The notes beneath the pieces are model-generated. The model saw only the letters and a program-made list of their open reading frames with translations, was not told the DNA's origin and made no database searches. A stretch of 64,000 nucleotides of DNA, from contig KN834797.1 of assembly GCA_000827265.1 (NCBI GenBank), positions 318,539-382,538 of the forward strand, read 5' to 3'. The stretch is from Collybiopsis luxurians FD-317 M1 (lineage: Eukaryota; Basidiomycota; Agaricomycetes; Agaricales; Omphalotaceae). Made by a program: the position numbers and the translations under genes. Each line of letters begins with the position of its first letter. Within the stretch, counting starts at the first letter, position 1. Of this stretch, positions 33,930-45,294 are shown piece after piece.

Positions 33930-36090
33930 ATGAGCTTGTGGACATATCTCTACTCCGCACCCATTTTTGGAGACGGTGAACGGTCTGTAATGCTCGCTAA
34001 AACGGTCATTGGCCTGGCCGTTATCTCCTACCTGTCTGCCGTACGAGCTCTTCGTTGGCGGCGATTCAATGCAATCCACCGCAAATACGAATCCAAGTAC
34101 TTGCAAGGAGATCTTTCACCGGAAGAGGCGCAAGAAATTATCCATACTTTATGCCTATATGAAATGCCTATGTTCATGAATTTTACGATTCCCTTTGCGC
34201 TGTTTAAAGCTTACGCCATTGTACTTCCTATCAGTGATCTTTGGAATGAAATATCTGATTCCCTGTCCACGTAGCCTACTATATCCAAGATTCTCTGCGA
34301 TACCAAGGAGCTCAAGTCGATCGAAGGGAGGTCTAAGCGAAACGCTGACGTGAGTGCCCTTTTTCTCCTCGCTGAATTCAATGACATTTTACGTTCCTGA
34401 CAGACGGAAATTCTAATCAGTACGTTCACTTTTCGGTAGATGTTGGGATTGCTCAATAGCCAAATTCATAGGCACCTGGCTTTTTTGTCCGATCTCTGGA
34501 AAATCTCAGGACTCATCGTTCGTCGAATCATCGGATACTAACAGAGAAGAAATCGATGACCCCCGGTAGGCGTATTTAATGATGTGCTAGATGTCCAGTG
34601 TCCTCAAAAAATTGTCCCAGAGCAATGATTGCACTCTCGCGCGTGAATTGGTTACATTCCAAGTATCCTATCGTAAGTGTCTATGTAAAACGTCGAAAAG
34701 AAAAAGAGAAGATTGGCTTACTCATCGATGTGACTGTTTTTCCGACTGTAAAGACGAACGATGACTATCTATATGTTCTTGGTCTCTTGATTTTCGAACC
34801 GACGGTGGGTATGACCGCACATAGACGAGCTAACATTGACTTTGTTCGTATCTCTAGATATGGGGCTCGTATGGCTGGAGAGCTCTATCTCCCATGGAAT
34901 CGCAGGTAGGGTCGCTATCCACATCCTCCAGCATATATGTTGATGTTTCGCTTATTAGGCGTTTTATATCCTTTGGGCGGAAATCGGTCGAAGAATGGGT
35001 ATTAGAGATATCCCAGAATCGCGGGAAGCCTTCAGACAGTGGATGGAGGTAAGTTGTTTTTACTTCTAGTGTCCACACCCCTCATTCCCAATCCGAAACC
35101 AAATTAACTGTCCTATGTGGCCTCTGCCATTTTTCCTATCACGAACACAGGAATACGAATATAGAGCCATAGCACCAGCTCAAGAAAACCACGACGTCGC
35201 AACCTACTCCGCCGAAGAGCTTCTGCACGCCATTCCGAAGCGTTTTGGAATCAAGGGCTTTGTTGAACGATTGGCGATTTGTACGTTGGAAGAGGATGCC
35301 AGGATAGCTATGGTGTACGTCCCTATCTCTCTTCTCATCAAACCTTTACATACTTTATTTGAAACGATCTTCACTCAACGGATACTAACAACTTTCCTCC
35401 TTTGCTTTCCCTTCGCGTCCCTGATCAGACTACCTTCCCAGCCTTTATACATACACGCCATTTTCAAAACCATCCTATATACCATCGGGTTCATCCAAAG
35501 ATATCTCTGTCTTCCACGTTCCCAATCCAACCCCGGTGGAGTCATCCTCGTGCCTCTGGATAAAGCTTCCGCTTCCGCCTCCACCTCCACACCCAGTACT
35601 CCGCGTACCGGCCCCGCCCCCGCATCCACCTCCGCTCCTAATGCGAAATTGGACGGATCAACGAGGCTTCAACCAGGTCACCTCCACCGAATGCACCCGA
35701 ATTGGTTTCAAGCCCGACCATGGTACATGCCCGAACCTACGGGTATCCTCGGAAAGTTGAAGAACCAGGCGAGCTTGACGTTTGGTTTGTACGATGCCCT
35801 GCCCAGTGCGCGGTTGAGGAGTGAGGGATATCGGTTGGAGGAGATGGTGAGTGCTGCTTGATTTTTGCCGTGTTCAAAATACAAGCTAATAACCTGTTCT
35901 TACCACTGAACAGGGTCCGGTTCGGTACGAGAAACGTAAGTTGTTCACTTGATATTATTTCTCTTTCTATCACGTCCTCTCCTATATTTTCCTGATGCGT
36001 CGTGATTTCCCAGATGGCCATGAGGAGGTTATGCGAAAGGCAGAGGAGATGTATGGGTGTCCAATCACGGGTCCGTTCAGTAGAAATTGA
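33930..36090 (+). CDS. ER-bound oxygenase, mpaB/rubber-oxygenase family (copy 2)
   Basis: Twelve exons (33930-34220, 34275-34349, 34404-34419, 34472-34565, 34621-34672, 34754-34804, 34858-34905, 34959-35048, 35151-35314, 35429-35846, 35914-35935, 36014-36090) give 465 residues. Every intron is at the same position and phase as in copy 1, including the 16-base and 22-base exons. Motifs are retained: RWRRFNAIHRKY, SPEEAQEIIHTLCLYEMP, RVNWLHSKYPI, AEIGRRMGI, HPNWFQARPWYMPEP. Copy 2 has four extra residues early on and a 20-residue Ser/Thr/Pro insertion near STSTPSTPRTGP. The start was set by alignment with copy 1 (MSLW against MTLW), although an upstream in-frame Met exists at 33879. Both copies look functional. 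Confidence 0.85.
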
Positions 36091-36221
36091 ATAGAATACT
36101 CCACTGTCCACCCGACTAGGCTCAGGCTACTTAAACCCGTCGCCCTTTACTTCTTTATATTCGTATCTTCATGGATTAGCTCACTTTGAATCCAACATAT
36201 TACAGGTCGTCCAAGGGTCGA

Positions 36222-36284
36222 AGGATGCAGTTTGGAAGGACCGTCATTATCAGTCATATGTATCACGTGGGGTGACATCCCGCG
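36222..36284 (+). repeat. 63-bp dispersed repeat, copy 1, containing CACGTG
   Basis: AAGGATGCAGTTTGGAA, then TATCACGTGG and GTGACATCCCGCG. It recurs in the same orientation at 42683-42745 with few differences. The palindrome CACGTG is at 36264-36269. It lies between the 3' ends of the second mpaB-like gene and the phosphate transporter. Confidence 0.75.
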
Positions 36285-36643
36285 GTTGCGTTCACTCTTG
36301 CTCTCCGCCGCTATATGCAACTTGAGATTTTCAGAGCGTTAGCAGCGGAAGACTCTAAAATGTTCTACAAAATACTACTGTAAGTAGGCTGAGTAAGTGT
36401 AAACTACGGATGATTAATACCATAGAATGTACAGAACATTCTACAAGTGTCAAGTACAGACTCAAATCTACAACAGTGCTGATGTTTTCTCCGTCTCAAG
36501 CTCTGACCGTAACAGTAGGTAACCTTTATATTCACGTGGTCATTAGTACAGTTCAGAGTTACTAAAACAGAAGAAATACACAGTCCAAAAACACTAATCC
36601 ATGCATCAAAAGAATACGAGGTATATGCCGTGGCCCATTGAAC

Positions 36644-39013
36644 CTATCGCAGAGATAATGGAGGCGGAGTGGAAATCGCTGCATTTTCATTGGTTCTGCC
36701 GCCCTTCTCTTTGGCTTTGGAAAGCTCTTCTTCATCCAATGATCTTCCTTTTGTCTCTGGAACCAGCAGTGTTGAAAAGATACCGGTGAGCATGAAAAAT
36801 GCGCATATTTCAAGTCTAAAAATGCACATGAATGAGAGCTTTCACACTAAAGACTGAGTGCAGGTAAGGCTTACATATGGCCCAGAAATGCTTCCGATTC
36901 ACCATGTTGAGCCTTAATCTGTGCAAAACCACATTCAGCAATGATAGCCCCAAGCTTGCCGCTGGCGGCAGAAATTCCGTGGACTGTTGAACGATATCTG
37001 GTAGGGAATACGTCCGCCCCAATTTCTGCAGGTATAATGAACGTAGTCGAATTTGGTCCAAAGCTTTGGAAGAAGCCGGCTATGCAATATAATGCAAAGA
37101 AAGCCGCTTTGGATTTGGTCTTCAAGCTGTTGTATCCGAAGCCTGGAGGAGCATACGTTATTACCAAAATTGTCTCTACAACTTGCCTCACAGTTGAAAA
37201 AATGCTTACCCATACCAATGTACAACACAGTGAGAACACAGAAACCCAGAAGCTGGATAGGCTTACGGCCCCATCTGTCAATGAGCAGGAAGCAAAGTCC
37301 ATAACCAGGAATTAGACCGGCAACGGTCAGAATGAGGTTCCCCGTTGAGGCATCCTTGAGATTCTGATATAATGATTCGGAGTATGTCCCACCCGAATTT
37401 GATTTCCCGTACCCAATGGCGCTCAGAATGATAGGAGTATTTAAGTTAAGGCCATAAAATGCAATATCTGCAAAGGTGAAGGATCAGCAATAGCAGTTCG
37501 TCAAAAGACCTCGGCCGAATGTTAAACTTGGTGCGTCCTCACGACTTCGGACAGACAAGCCGCGAGACTGCTGCCCTTAATCGTGGGGCCGACCATTTTC
37601 AAAGCCGGCGGAGGTTTTTCTACGAGCTTTTACTCAGGGCATAGACAGTTAAACTGGACACTCATACCGAGAGCAAACCATGAGTAAGCAGTACTAATAA
37701 GAACCTTCATATTCTTCCATTGACTAAAATGAGCTTTGAAATCCTTCCAGCTGCCGACACCAACTTCTGCCTCTGGATTTGAGTCAGAGGTAGGATTGGC
37801 AGGCTCGGTAAGGCTAAACAATTTCTCGAGATCCCTACAGGCTTGTTGAATATTGCGGTCAATGTCTAATGTGAACCGAGGCGTTTCCGGTACAGTGAGG
37901 CGGAAATAGAGCGCGATTACACCTGGAATGCACCCCACACCAATCAGAATCCGCCATGCATAATCCACAGTGTCGGGGTTAGTGATCATGCTGTCCTTGA
38001 AAGCAGCCGTGACAACAACGGCGACAATGGATGCAGCTAAGTCCAGTGAATATTCCTCTGTGCAGCTAGAGCCTTTAAAATCCTACCAAGCTGTCCCCAG
38101 CCTTGCGAAGAGAAAACGGCCAGCATTAGGCGGCCTCTGTTTTCCACGTTTGCGAACTCAGACGATATAACTGCACTAATAGGGTAATCTCCTCCCACCC
38201 CTATCCCCATCTTGGAAATATTATTAGGCATATTGAGCGTCAATAGTTCAAGCTCACAAGAAAGCGCCAAAGGATAAGTGCGCCGATGACGCTGACTGCG
38301 GGGCCGTTTCCAGCTATAGCTTGAGTAAATGTTGTAAAAATGATGAGAACCAGCTCGAGGCCGTCTGCATCAAGAAGTTCCAATGGAATTTTTGAATTCA
38401 TCTATTCAGGAACGACTCACAAGTTTTCTTTCGACCTACATGATCAGCCAGCCAGCCAAATATCAATTGTCCAACCAGAGTCCCAACTAGAGTTGAAACC
38501 TTGATACCAAGATCCTGGTTCGAATTCAGCCGGCGGAGGGGATTCGAGTCGGAACCTGGAGGTGCTATAAGGTAGCTCATTAGCTATACTGCCATTATGA
38601 TGAGTCCATGGTTACTCACTAGCTCCATAGATGGATCCCAACATGGTCGAAGCTATGCTAATCGCAAAAATGTCATACCTTTGTCAGAAGATATTCATGA
38701 ATCATTGAATATGAGAATTGTGTGAGATTGGAAATTACCACATACGCATCAGTGAAGAAGCCTATACCAGCTACAACGCAGAGTCTGACATGGAATAGCC
38801 TATAAACATATAAATTTAGTCAACCGAGGTACAAGCATTGAAGATTGGCGCATACCCGAAATGGGCATTGTCAACTGCCTCGAGAGCATCTATACGATTT
38901 TTGTGCAATCTCTCCGAAGCCAGAAAAGACAGATGTTGTTCTTGAATCTGAGGGCTCTCCATCCCACAGTAGTAGGTCGCAGCCTTGTCCGTACAATGGA
39001 ACTTGTCTTTCAA
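36644..39013 (-). CDS. PHO84-like inorganic phosphate:H+ symporter (MFS)
   Basis: Multi-exon gene starting MKDKFHCTDKAA at 39013 and ending at 36644. The reading joins exons with RIDALEAVDNAHFG, LFHVRLCVVAGIGFFTDAYD, TMLGSIYGA, STLVGTLVGQLIFGWLADH, the PHO84 signature GIGVGGDYPISAVISSEFA, RILIGVGCIPG, VPETPRFT, GYGLCFLLIDRWGRKP, SFGPNSTTFIIPAEIGADVF and LLVPETKGRSLDE. Twelve membrane segments are expected, with the long central loop holding the Asp/Glu-rich insert. The D-R-x-G-R-R/K type motifs of the major facilitator superfamily are present in both halves. One intron (about 37469-37665) is near 200 bases, long for this window. Role: high-affinity phosphate uptake at the plasma membrane, by family. 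Exon ends other than start and stop were checked only at several junctions. Confidence 0.88.
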
Positions 39014-39074
39014 GGTGATAGCGGACGAGGAACGGATAAGTGACAGTGATCAGGCAGAAGGTAGTCGGTTTCAT

Positions 39075-39925
39075 GGGCCTTTTCTCTCAATCAGGTTTTA
39101 AGCCCGCTGTTTCTCAATGGGGGCGCATAGCTTGCTTAAAAGGGCAACGTTACTTGAATGCACAAGCTTAGAAGAACAAAAAAAATACTTAGTGACAGCT
39201 TTTTATACTTGGTAGTGACAGCTTCTTATTTTCGGATTTCGGAAAGCTGTAAAGAATCCATTCTGTATGAGTACAAGGCTGCTACGATTAGTACAACGCT
39301 GACACTGATTATGCGGGAGTTAGTTCCCGCCATCTCACAGATCAATCAACAGAGTCCGTCAAAGGCGCGCAACTGTCACACGGCCGGGTTGAGATGACAA
39401 TCGAACGTGCATTAAATTTGATCAGAACCTCTGCATGAAGTGGAACAAATATTTCAATACTTGGACAATACTTCTGGAAACAATAACTCCGTTGCTTTTG
39501 CAACCAACAAATAAGGATGTTCATGCGCCATCGATAGATGGATAGATGGTCAGATTCTCCGACGGAAGTATTATTCCCTCGGGCCGACTCCTTCAGAGAT
39601 CTTAAGGCACTCCCGCTCTAATCAAGCAGCCATTCGGAGGAAACTGCTTTCCGAATTGTACTGCTGCAACTGTGCCCAGCAGTACTCTGATGCATTGGAA
39701 TCGATGAACATCCTGCTTTTCATTTCTAGCAAGGAATAGGTGCATGTATTTGGTATATTGCATTAGCACATAGCACACTCTGCTTGACTAGGTACAGGGA
39801 AGCAATATATAGGTAAGCCATTATCTATGTCGCTCTCTCCTTCAGCAAGCTGACCTGAGGCTGCACTGTCTCTTAGAAAGGTAGTTTAGGCAAATTTGCA
39901 TCGGGGGTTTGAATCTTTGAGCAAC
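39075..39925. other. No gene seen
   Basis: Presumed promoter side of the phosphate transporter followed by about 0.7 kb without recognisable coding sequence. I found no CACGTG or CACGTT PHO-type element directly upstream of 39013. Confidence 0.45.
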
Positions 39926-39959
39926 GTGTAGGTGACATGCCCTGTGTGCTGTCGACTTC

Positions 39960-40846
39960 AGCAGCTAGAACATATACATAGTTCGGACGGTTCAGGGTCC
40001 CACACTAGTCATACTCAAAGACTCTTTTGTGTTTGCTGTTTCCTGACTGGATCTAGGTTTCCACCACTTCGTAGCTTTACCCTCCATCCCTCCTCCTTCG
40101 GCCCAGCACCTGCCCTTGCCATGCCCAGCCTTTCCACAGTTGCTGCATTTCTTGTCAGAAGATCAAGCCATTCCCCAGTCACTCTCCTGCAAGACTGAGG
40201 CATAGACTGAGGGGTTTTTTTGCCAACAACACCTTGACCCTCTTTACATCATGCTCTCTGTTTTCCCTCTCTTCCTTTTTTTCCAGGCAAAGCATATGGA
40301 GAAATGTGAACGCTGACTTGCTGTCGATGTCTGGGACATATCAAATATCCAGCTTCAATTCTTCTGGAAGGGAGGCAATGATGATGCGACAAAACTGCAT
40401 ATCGGTATAGGCACCTCCTGTATTCCTGATCTTCTTCCTGTGCTCCTCCATCGTGTTATCCGGATATGTGCATTTGCGAAGCGCCAAGTCAGCAAGATGC
40501 ATCTTCTGCTAATTCCTTTTCTCGAACTTGTTGATTAACGCTTTCCAGATCTGCCGATTTCTTGGATTATCAATACCAAGTCCCAACGGATTGATAGTAT
40601 TGGTAATGATGGTGCTGGTAACAATGCCGCCTTGAGAGAGAGCCATTCTTTGGGAAGAGGGGTGATGCTGTATATAGGAGTGACGGTTGCTGTGATATAT
40701 GTTTTTCCTCCGTATGCTCTGGAGACTGCATTGGACAGTCTGGGAATTGTATACCCCCTTACAATTCTTTGTATTCGGTTTGAATCCAGTGCTAAACGGT
40801 TCGGCAAGGAACCGAAAGATAGCGACTCATGGCAACTCATGGTCAA
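39960..40846 (-). pseudogene. Ty1/copia Gag polyprotein relic
   Basis: On the minus strand the frame reads IVTSTIITNTINPLGLGIDN, then RQIWKALINKFEKRN, HLADLALRKC, DTMEEH-like and DMQFCRIIIASLPEELKLDI, followed by a CCHC zinc knuckle CSNCGKAGHGKGRCW and GGGMEGKATKWWKP. This is the order of Gag in fungal copia elements. Stops interrupt it after KRN and after KLDI, and protease, integrase and reverse transcriptase are missing. No LTRs were identified. A dead fragment of a retrotransposon between the phosphate transporter and the fasciclin gene. Confidence 0.8.
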
Positions 40847-41076
40847 CTGCTTTCAGAGTTAAGTATGTTTCTATCAAAACCCATCGTGTATATGAGTAAT
40901 ATTGTGCAAGCTACAGTGATTCATTTACATAAAATCGTATCATAACTACCTAATCCTAGTCCATTCCTATTCCTATCACCGGGAAAAAATTACCAACGTT
41001 ACAGTTCGTACCAGTAAACAAAGATGAGGAAGAATGAAAGAAAAAAGTCTTTGTCCAAACGTAACACATTTCTAGC

Positions 41077-42519
41077 TCAGACGGTATAAGCTCCGAAAAC
41101 AACAAAGCCAATCACTGCGGCAAACGACATCGTGTAATAGTGCACGGTAATGGGCAAGGTCCCGGCACCGTTGTTAGATCCACCAGACGAAGTAGAGGAA
41201 CTGCCGTTGGGTCCCGTAGCGGAGGCAGCGATCGGACCCGTCTCCGTCATGGTAGCTGCAGCGGACGTGGCCGACTGATAACTGAGAATAAAGTATCGGC
41301 ATTAGAAAGGGGAGAAATATGGCACAAAATGGGTAGGAAACTTACGCAGAGCTCGCAGCGGAAGGGTCGGTATCCAAGTTGAGGAGAACGGCATCAATCA
41401 GATGGACGACACCGTTCGAGGTGAGTAGGTCAGTTTGGACAATCTTGGCAGTGGTTGACCCAGAAGTGACATATGTGCCGGACGAGTTGGTGGAGAATTT
41501 GAGAGATTCGCCTGCAGCGGAGGTCATAGATGCCCCGTTGGTGATTTCAGTCGAGTACACGGAGGTGCCATTGATGATCTAAACAACCATCAGAGGGGGT
41601 GCGAGAGCAGTTGAGCCAAAACTTACGTGGTTTTGGAGGACAGTGATTACGGCGGTCTGGTTACCCGCGAGAGCGGACAGACTGCTTGAGATGGCCGAGA
41701 ACGCATCATTGGTAGGCGCAAAAGCGGTCATACCTTTTTGCATATCAAGGACAGTTGCAAGCGTCTGATTGGTCCCATCGGCAGCAGGAATCATCGTGCT
41801 ATTGAGGAGACCGCTGAGAGAAGTCGTGTTGCTCGAGTTGGAAACGAGGGTCGAAAGGGTAGGCGGGAAGGAGAGAACACCGTTGATCAAATAGATGTCG
41901 ATTCCGGTACCCGCAACTCGAGTCGAGTTGATGACAGATACGTTGTTTCTGGTAACGACGAGGTAAATGTTGGTCCAAAAGGGAGGAAGGAAGAAAAACT
42001 CACGGTTGATTTAGGAGCGATATGGCGCCGTTTTCCTTTGTCCAAGCTAGGACCTGAGAGGCATTTCCTTCCAGAGTGACAAATTCCGAACTATTCAACA
42101 GAGATCGACCAATAGTGTGGTCGGGCGAGTTTCCGCTCACAAGCTCGGGCGTGCTCGAATTGCTGGAAGAAAAATTCCCTTGAAGAATGTGGTATGAGAG
42201 AACATCTAGGAGTAGAGTGTTGTTCGAGACGACATTCTGGGGCACCTGTGAGACTTTTGGGAAAAACGGTCAGGATGAGCGACTAGAGACGTTAGAAAAA
42301 CTCACGAGCGTCGTTGTTGGGCGCAAAGATGGTAAAGTTGCGTCCAGATAATAGCGTTTGAATCACGGCTTGCCCCTCGGACGTAGAGTTCAAATTGGCA
42401 GCGATGGCCGTGAAATTGGTAGCTCCAATAGATCCGAGAGCATCAGCAAAGGCTGTGAGGTTCTGAGCGTAAGAAAGTGAAGTCAAAGCAGCCAATATGG
42501 CGAGACTCTGGAGACGCAT
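41077..42519 (-). CDS. GPI-anchored fasciclin (FAS1) cell-surface protein
   Basis: Five exons (42519-42306, 42253-42004, 41948-41627, 41578-41346, 41281-41077) join in phase to 407 residues. A signal peptide (MRLQSLAILAALTSLSYA) is followed by two FAS1 domains: the first with FTIFAPNNDA and LLDVLSYHILQG, the second with MTAFAPTNDAFSAI, VLQNHIINGTSVY and NGVVHLIDAVLL. Many NxS/T sites indicate heavy glycosylation. A Ser/Gly-rich stretch (SSSTSSGGSNNGAG) and a hydrophobic end (FAAVIGFVVFGAYTV) fit a GPI attachment signal. Such proteins act in cell adhesion and wall organisation. One copy of the CACGTG-bearing repeat lies about 165-225 bases upstream of the start. Confidence 0.9.
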
Positions 42520-42682
42520 TTTGATTTTTGAAGATGATGGTGGTACAGAAGTAAGACGAGTTGAAAGCGGCGAAGCATTTTATAGGCTGGAGGTTACACG
42601 TGCAAAGGATTGTCTCAGTACGGCTGGCTGTATTTGACGTATGAAGAAAATGGACGATCGGGTCCCAAACCAAGTTCCGGAA

Positions 42683-42745
42683 AAGGATGCAGTTTGGAAA
42701 GATCGCCGTCATCAGTGATGTGTATCACGTGGTGTGACATCCCGC
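42683..42745 (+). repeat. 63-bp dispersed repeat, copy 2, in the fasciclin promoter
   Basis: Same orientation as 36222-36284; shares GGATGCAGTTTGGAA, GTATCACGTGG and TGACATCCCGCG. CACGTG is at 42726-42731, upstream of the fasciclin start (minus strand, 42519). Confidence 0.75.
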
Positions 42746-43088
42746 GAGTGCCGTTCAATGGCTTTGAGGAGCAATTGAAAGGCTCTAGGAGACTGGTTGG
42801 TTCAAGAGCGTCTTCCAAAGCTTGCAGAAGCTCACGAGTATCACTCATTTGCGTGGTCCATTGCTGCGCTTTGCACTGCACGGAGCAACACAATGCAGAC
42901 ATCTGACCTGGCATGAAGACTGCTCTTCTCGGCCCCCACAGTTCATCTTGACTTGGACAGGAATACTCCCGAGAAGCCTTGAGGCTCTGGAGTCTCCGAC
43001 GCTATTTCTGACTTGGCACCCAACCGCACGGTAAGCAAGATAGCGGATATCTCTAGTATTCACCTTCTGCCTATTCGGACATAGAGTA

Positions 43089-43746
43089 TCATAAATGCCG
43101 TTCACCAATCTCAACCTCCTCGACATGGTCTGCTCCCTTCTTGAACCACCTCTCCCCATCGCCAATCCTCACATCGTTTCCGGACATCATTCGCTTTCGC
43201 ATCAATCCCGTCTTCCGGTCAAACGTCCAGTCCTATGGCAATAGATTATATGGATGCGGACGGATAGACACCTGGCCTGGCTTACCTCTAGGCCATAAGT
43301 ACGAAACCATTGCCCAGAAGCATCAGGCTTTTCATTCCATTCATAAAAGAACTGTATATTCCATCGATGGGTGGATATCCGAATTAAAATCGGACCAAAA
43401 TCATACGCGTACGAGTATAATCAGTCGCACATTTAACAAACTCTTCCAAAGAAATGAAAGAAACTCAACCTCAACTCACCTGAACAGCAATCTTATCATC
43501 CGTAAACGCAAACAAATCCTTCCTCAACACATAAAAATGCTCCCTCTCCCACTTTTTCTTCAAAAACCCAATCACCTCTTCCCGTCCTCTCAAAAACGTA
43601 TCTCGATTCCGCCATATGGTATCAGGCGTGTATCCTAGAGATACATGCGAGGGATTCCGGGTGTTCCATGCGTTTTGAGCAAATTTGACCCGCTGGAGGG
43701 CGGTTTCTCGAGTGAAGGGAGGTAAGAGGAGTTTGGATGCCGCCAT
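43089..43746 (-). CDS. DUF1348 (SnoaL/NTF2-like fold) protein
   Basis: Three exons (about 43746-43480, 43351-43286, 43232-43089) give 158 residues. Recognisable segments are LPPFTRETALQRVKFAQNAW, ntr-type SHVSLGYTPDTIWRNR, FLRGREEVIGFLKKKWERE, FFYEWNEKPDASGQWFRTYG and MRKRMMSGNDVRI. These are typical of the DUF1348 family, small single-domain proteins of the NTF2-like superfamily found in bacteria and fungi, with no settled function. The start at MAASK is preferred over an upstream in-frame GTG because family members begin close to PPFT. Length matches the family. Confidence 0.85.
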
Positions 43747-43749
43747 TGA

Positions 43750-44740
43750 GCTTGGGTTAAAAGTCGAAATGAAGGCTGGGACTCGAAGGTCGAGCAACTT
43801 TGACTGTATAAATATACTCCCTCCGAAATGAGTTAATAACCCAAAATTAGATCTTCTCAAGCTTTTGCTTCCTCGAGGCTGCCGCGGAGGGTTTGAACGT
43901 AAAAGGAGCAAGGGAGCAAGAAAGCACACGTAACATTCGATTCACAGTCATTGGACCGTCCCTCCTAAATCGTCATCGGATTCCCACAGATTTGCGCTTA
44001 TACCGAGCCCAGCCGTTATCGCGAGTTTGGTTCCGAGATACGCCGTTTATGAGTGCAAGTTCTTGTAACTTGTCTCGCAGCATATCCAACACAAACTTAT
44101 TCCATCGCATAAATTATACCGAACACATTACCTCGTACTTCGTCTAAGTACCAGGAGATGTACCTGACGGAAGGATTATTCATTGGGGAAACCATTACAG
44201 TATTACTTCGCCCTACATCCGACGTCTGACCGGGCTGGCAACCAGAGTGCACAGTAACCAGGTTGGCATAGGTAAATGGGTATATTCCACTGGATTTGCT
44301 TACGAGGATCAGCCAACACGAACGGTCAAAATTCCGATTATCTAAACGACTTTCCTCCTTCAAGGAGCCTAAAGTCCTAAACCTGCATCGCCGATTGCGG
44401 AACAGTCTCAAATATTCCTTCGAGAGAATGCATCGAGGACCCTTCAAGTCGGAGTATTCCCAGATGTGGGTAACCGGAAAAATGCCCGAGCTGAATACCC
44501 GATGGGTAATGGCGAGGAAAATCCCCATATATACTTGAGTATGTATACATCCGTACAACATCGCGCGCTGAGAAGATGGAACTTGGCCGAACGACCTCCT
44601 CCTTTGCAAAGCCCTACCGTAAACAGTCAGCACGCAATTTAGAACCTATTCACATTGGCTTTCATGCGAACCTAAAGGCTAACCCACTCCCTACACGCAA
44701 CCTCTTCAAACGACCCCATCCCTCCATCAAGAAACCCACT
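43750..44740. other. No supported gene
   Basis: A 178-codon minus-strand frame (44633-44097) is open, but its sequence shows no motif, no hydrophobic pattern and no splice partner. I treat it as chance. Confidence 0.45.
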
Positions 44741-45294
44741 CTAATCTAGCCTATCAGGAAACCACCCGTACGTCCCAAAATCAACCTTCATCTCTCCGGT
44801 TCGCCCAACGACTGCCTCGACCTCTTCTTGCTCGAGGGCCTCTCGTTGCCTCTGTGCACCATCGGTCCCTGGTCCTCGAGACGAGATTGCACCAGAGGAA
44901 GAGACCACTCGTTGCCAGGGTACAGGAGGCGTGTGTCCTGGATCTAACAGTTTGAGAGCTGGGAATGTGGCGTGGCGTGGCGATTATTATGATGAAGAAT
45001 GTGGAGAAAGGACATCCAGCAACATTGATGAGGGAGGGGCAATATAAGCAGTAAAAATTATATCAATGACGATATGACCACACTATGAAGGCGACTCACC
45101 TTGACCGACGTGTCGAGAATGCCTAGGCATTCCAATAAGCTTGGCGATGTGACCTTGAAGACGGAAGCGATGAGATGAGGCGAATTGGACTTGAGCGAAA
45201 GGCAATATCAGTAGTACACACCATAGCTCGTAACTCTTCCGATCGGAATACGACGGACTGTATCGTACACCTTACGAAAAACCGTATCAGCCAT
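44741..45294 (-). CDS. Alkyltransferase-like protein (ATL; MGMT fold, no catalytic Cys)
   Basis: Three short exons (45294-45222, 45153-45100, 44958-44741) join in phase to 114 residues; they are too short to stand out individually. The protein reads VYDTVRRIPIGRVTSYGHIA, KLIGMPRHSRHVGQAL, HTPPVPWQRVVSSSGAISSR and GEMKVDFGTYGWFPD. This is the DNA-binding domain of O6-methylguanine-DNA methyltransferase, including the helix-turn-helix (GHIAKLIG) and Arg-finger region (SRHVGQ). The active-site PCHR is PWQR, so the acceptor Cys is Trp. That is the signature of ATL proteins (S. pombe Atl1, E. coli YbaZ), which bind O6-alkylguanine and hand lesions to nucleotide excision repair rather than removing them. 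Confidence 0.9.

Noticed and set aside
39880..39935. B-box-like GGGGGTTTGAATCTTTGAG as a tRNA or SINE
   Set aside because: No matching A box or stems upstream at the right distance.
44097..44633. 178-codon minus-strand frame
   Set aside because: No motif, no splicing partner, unlike real neighbours in composition.
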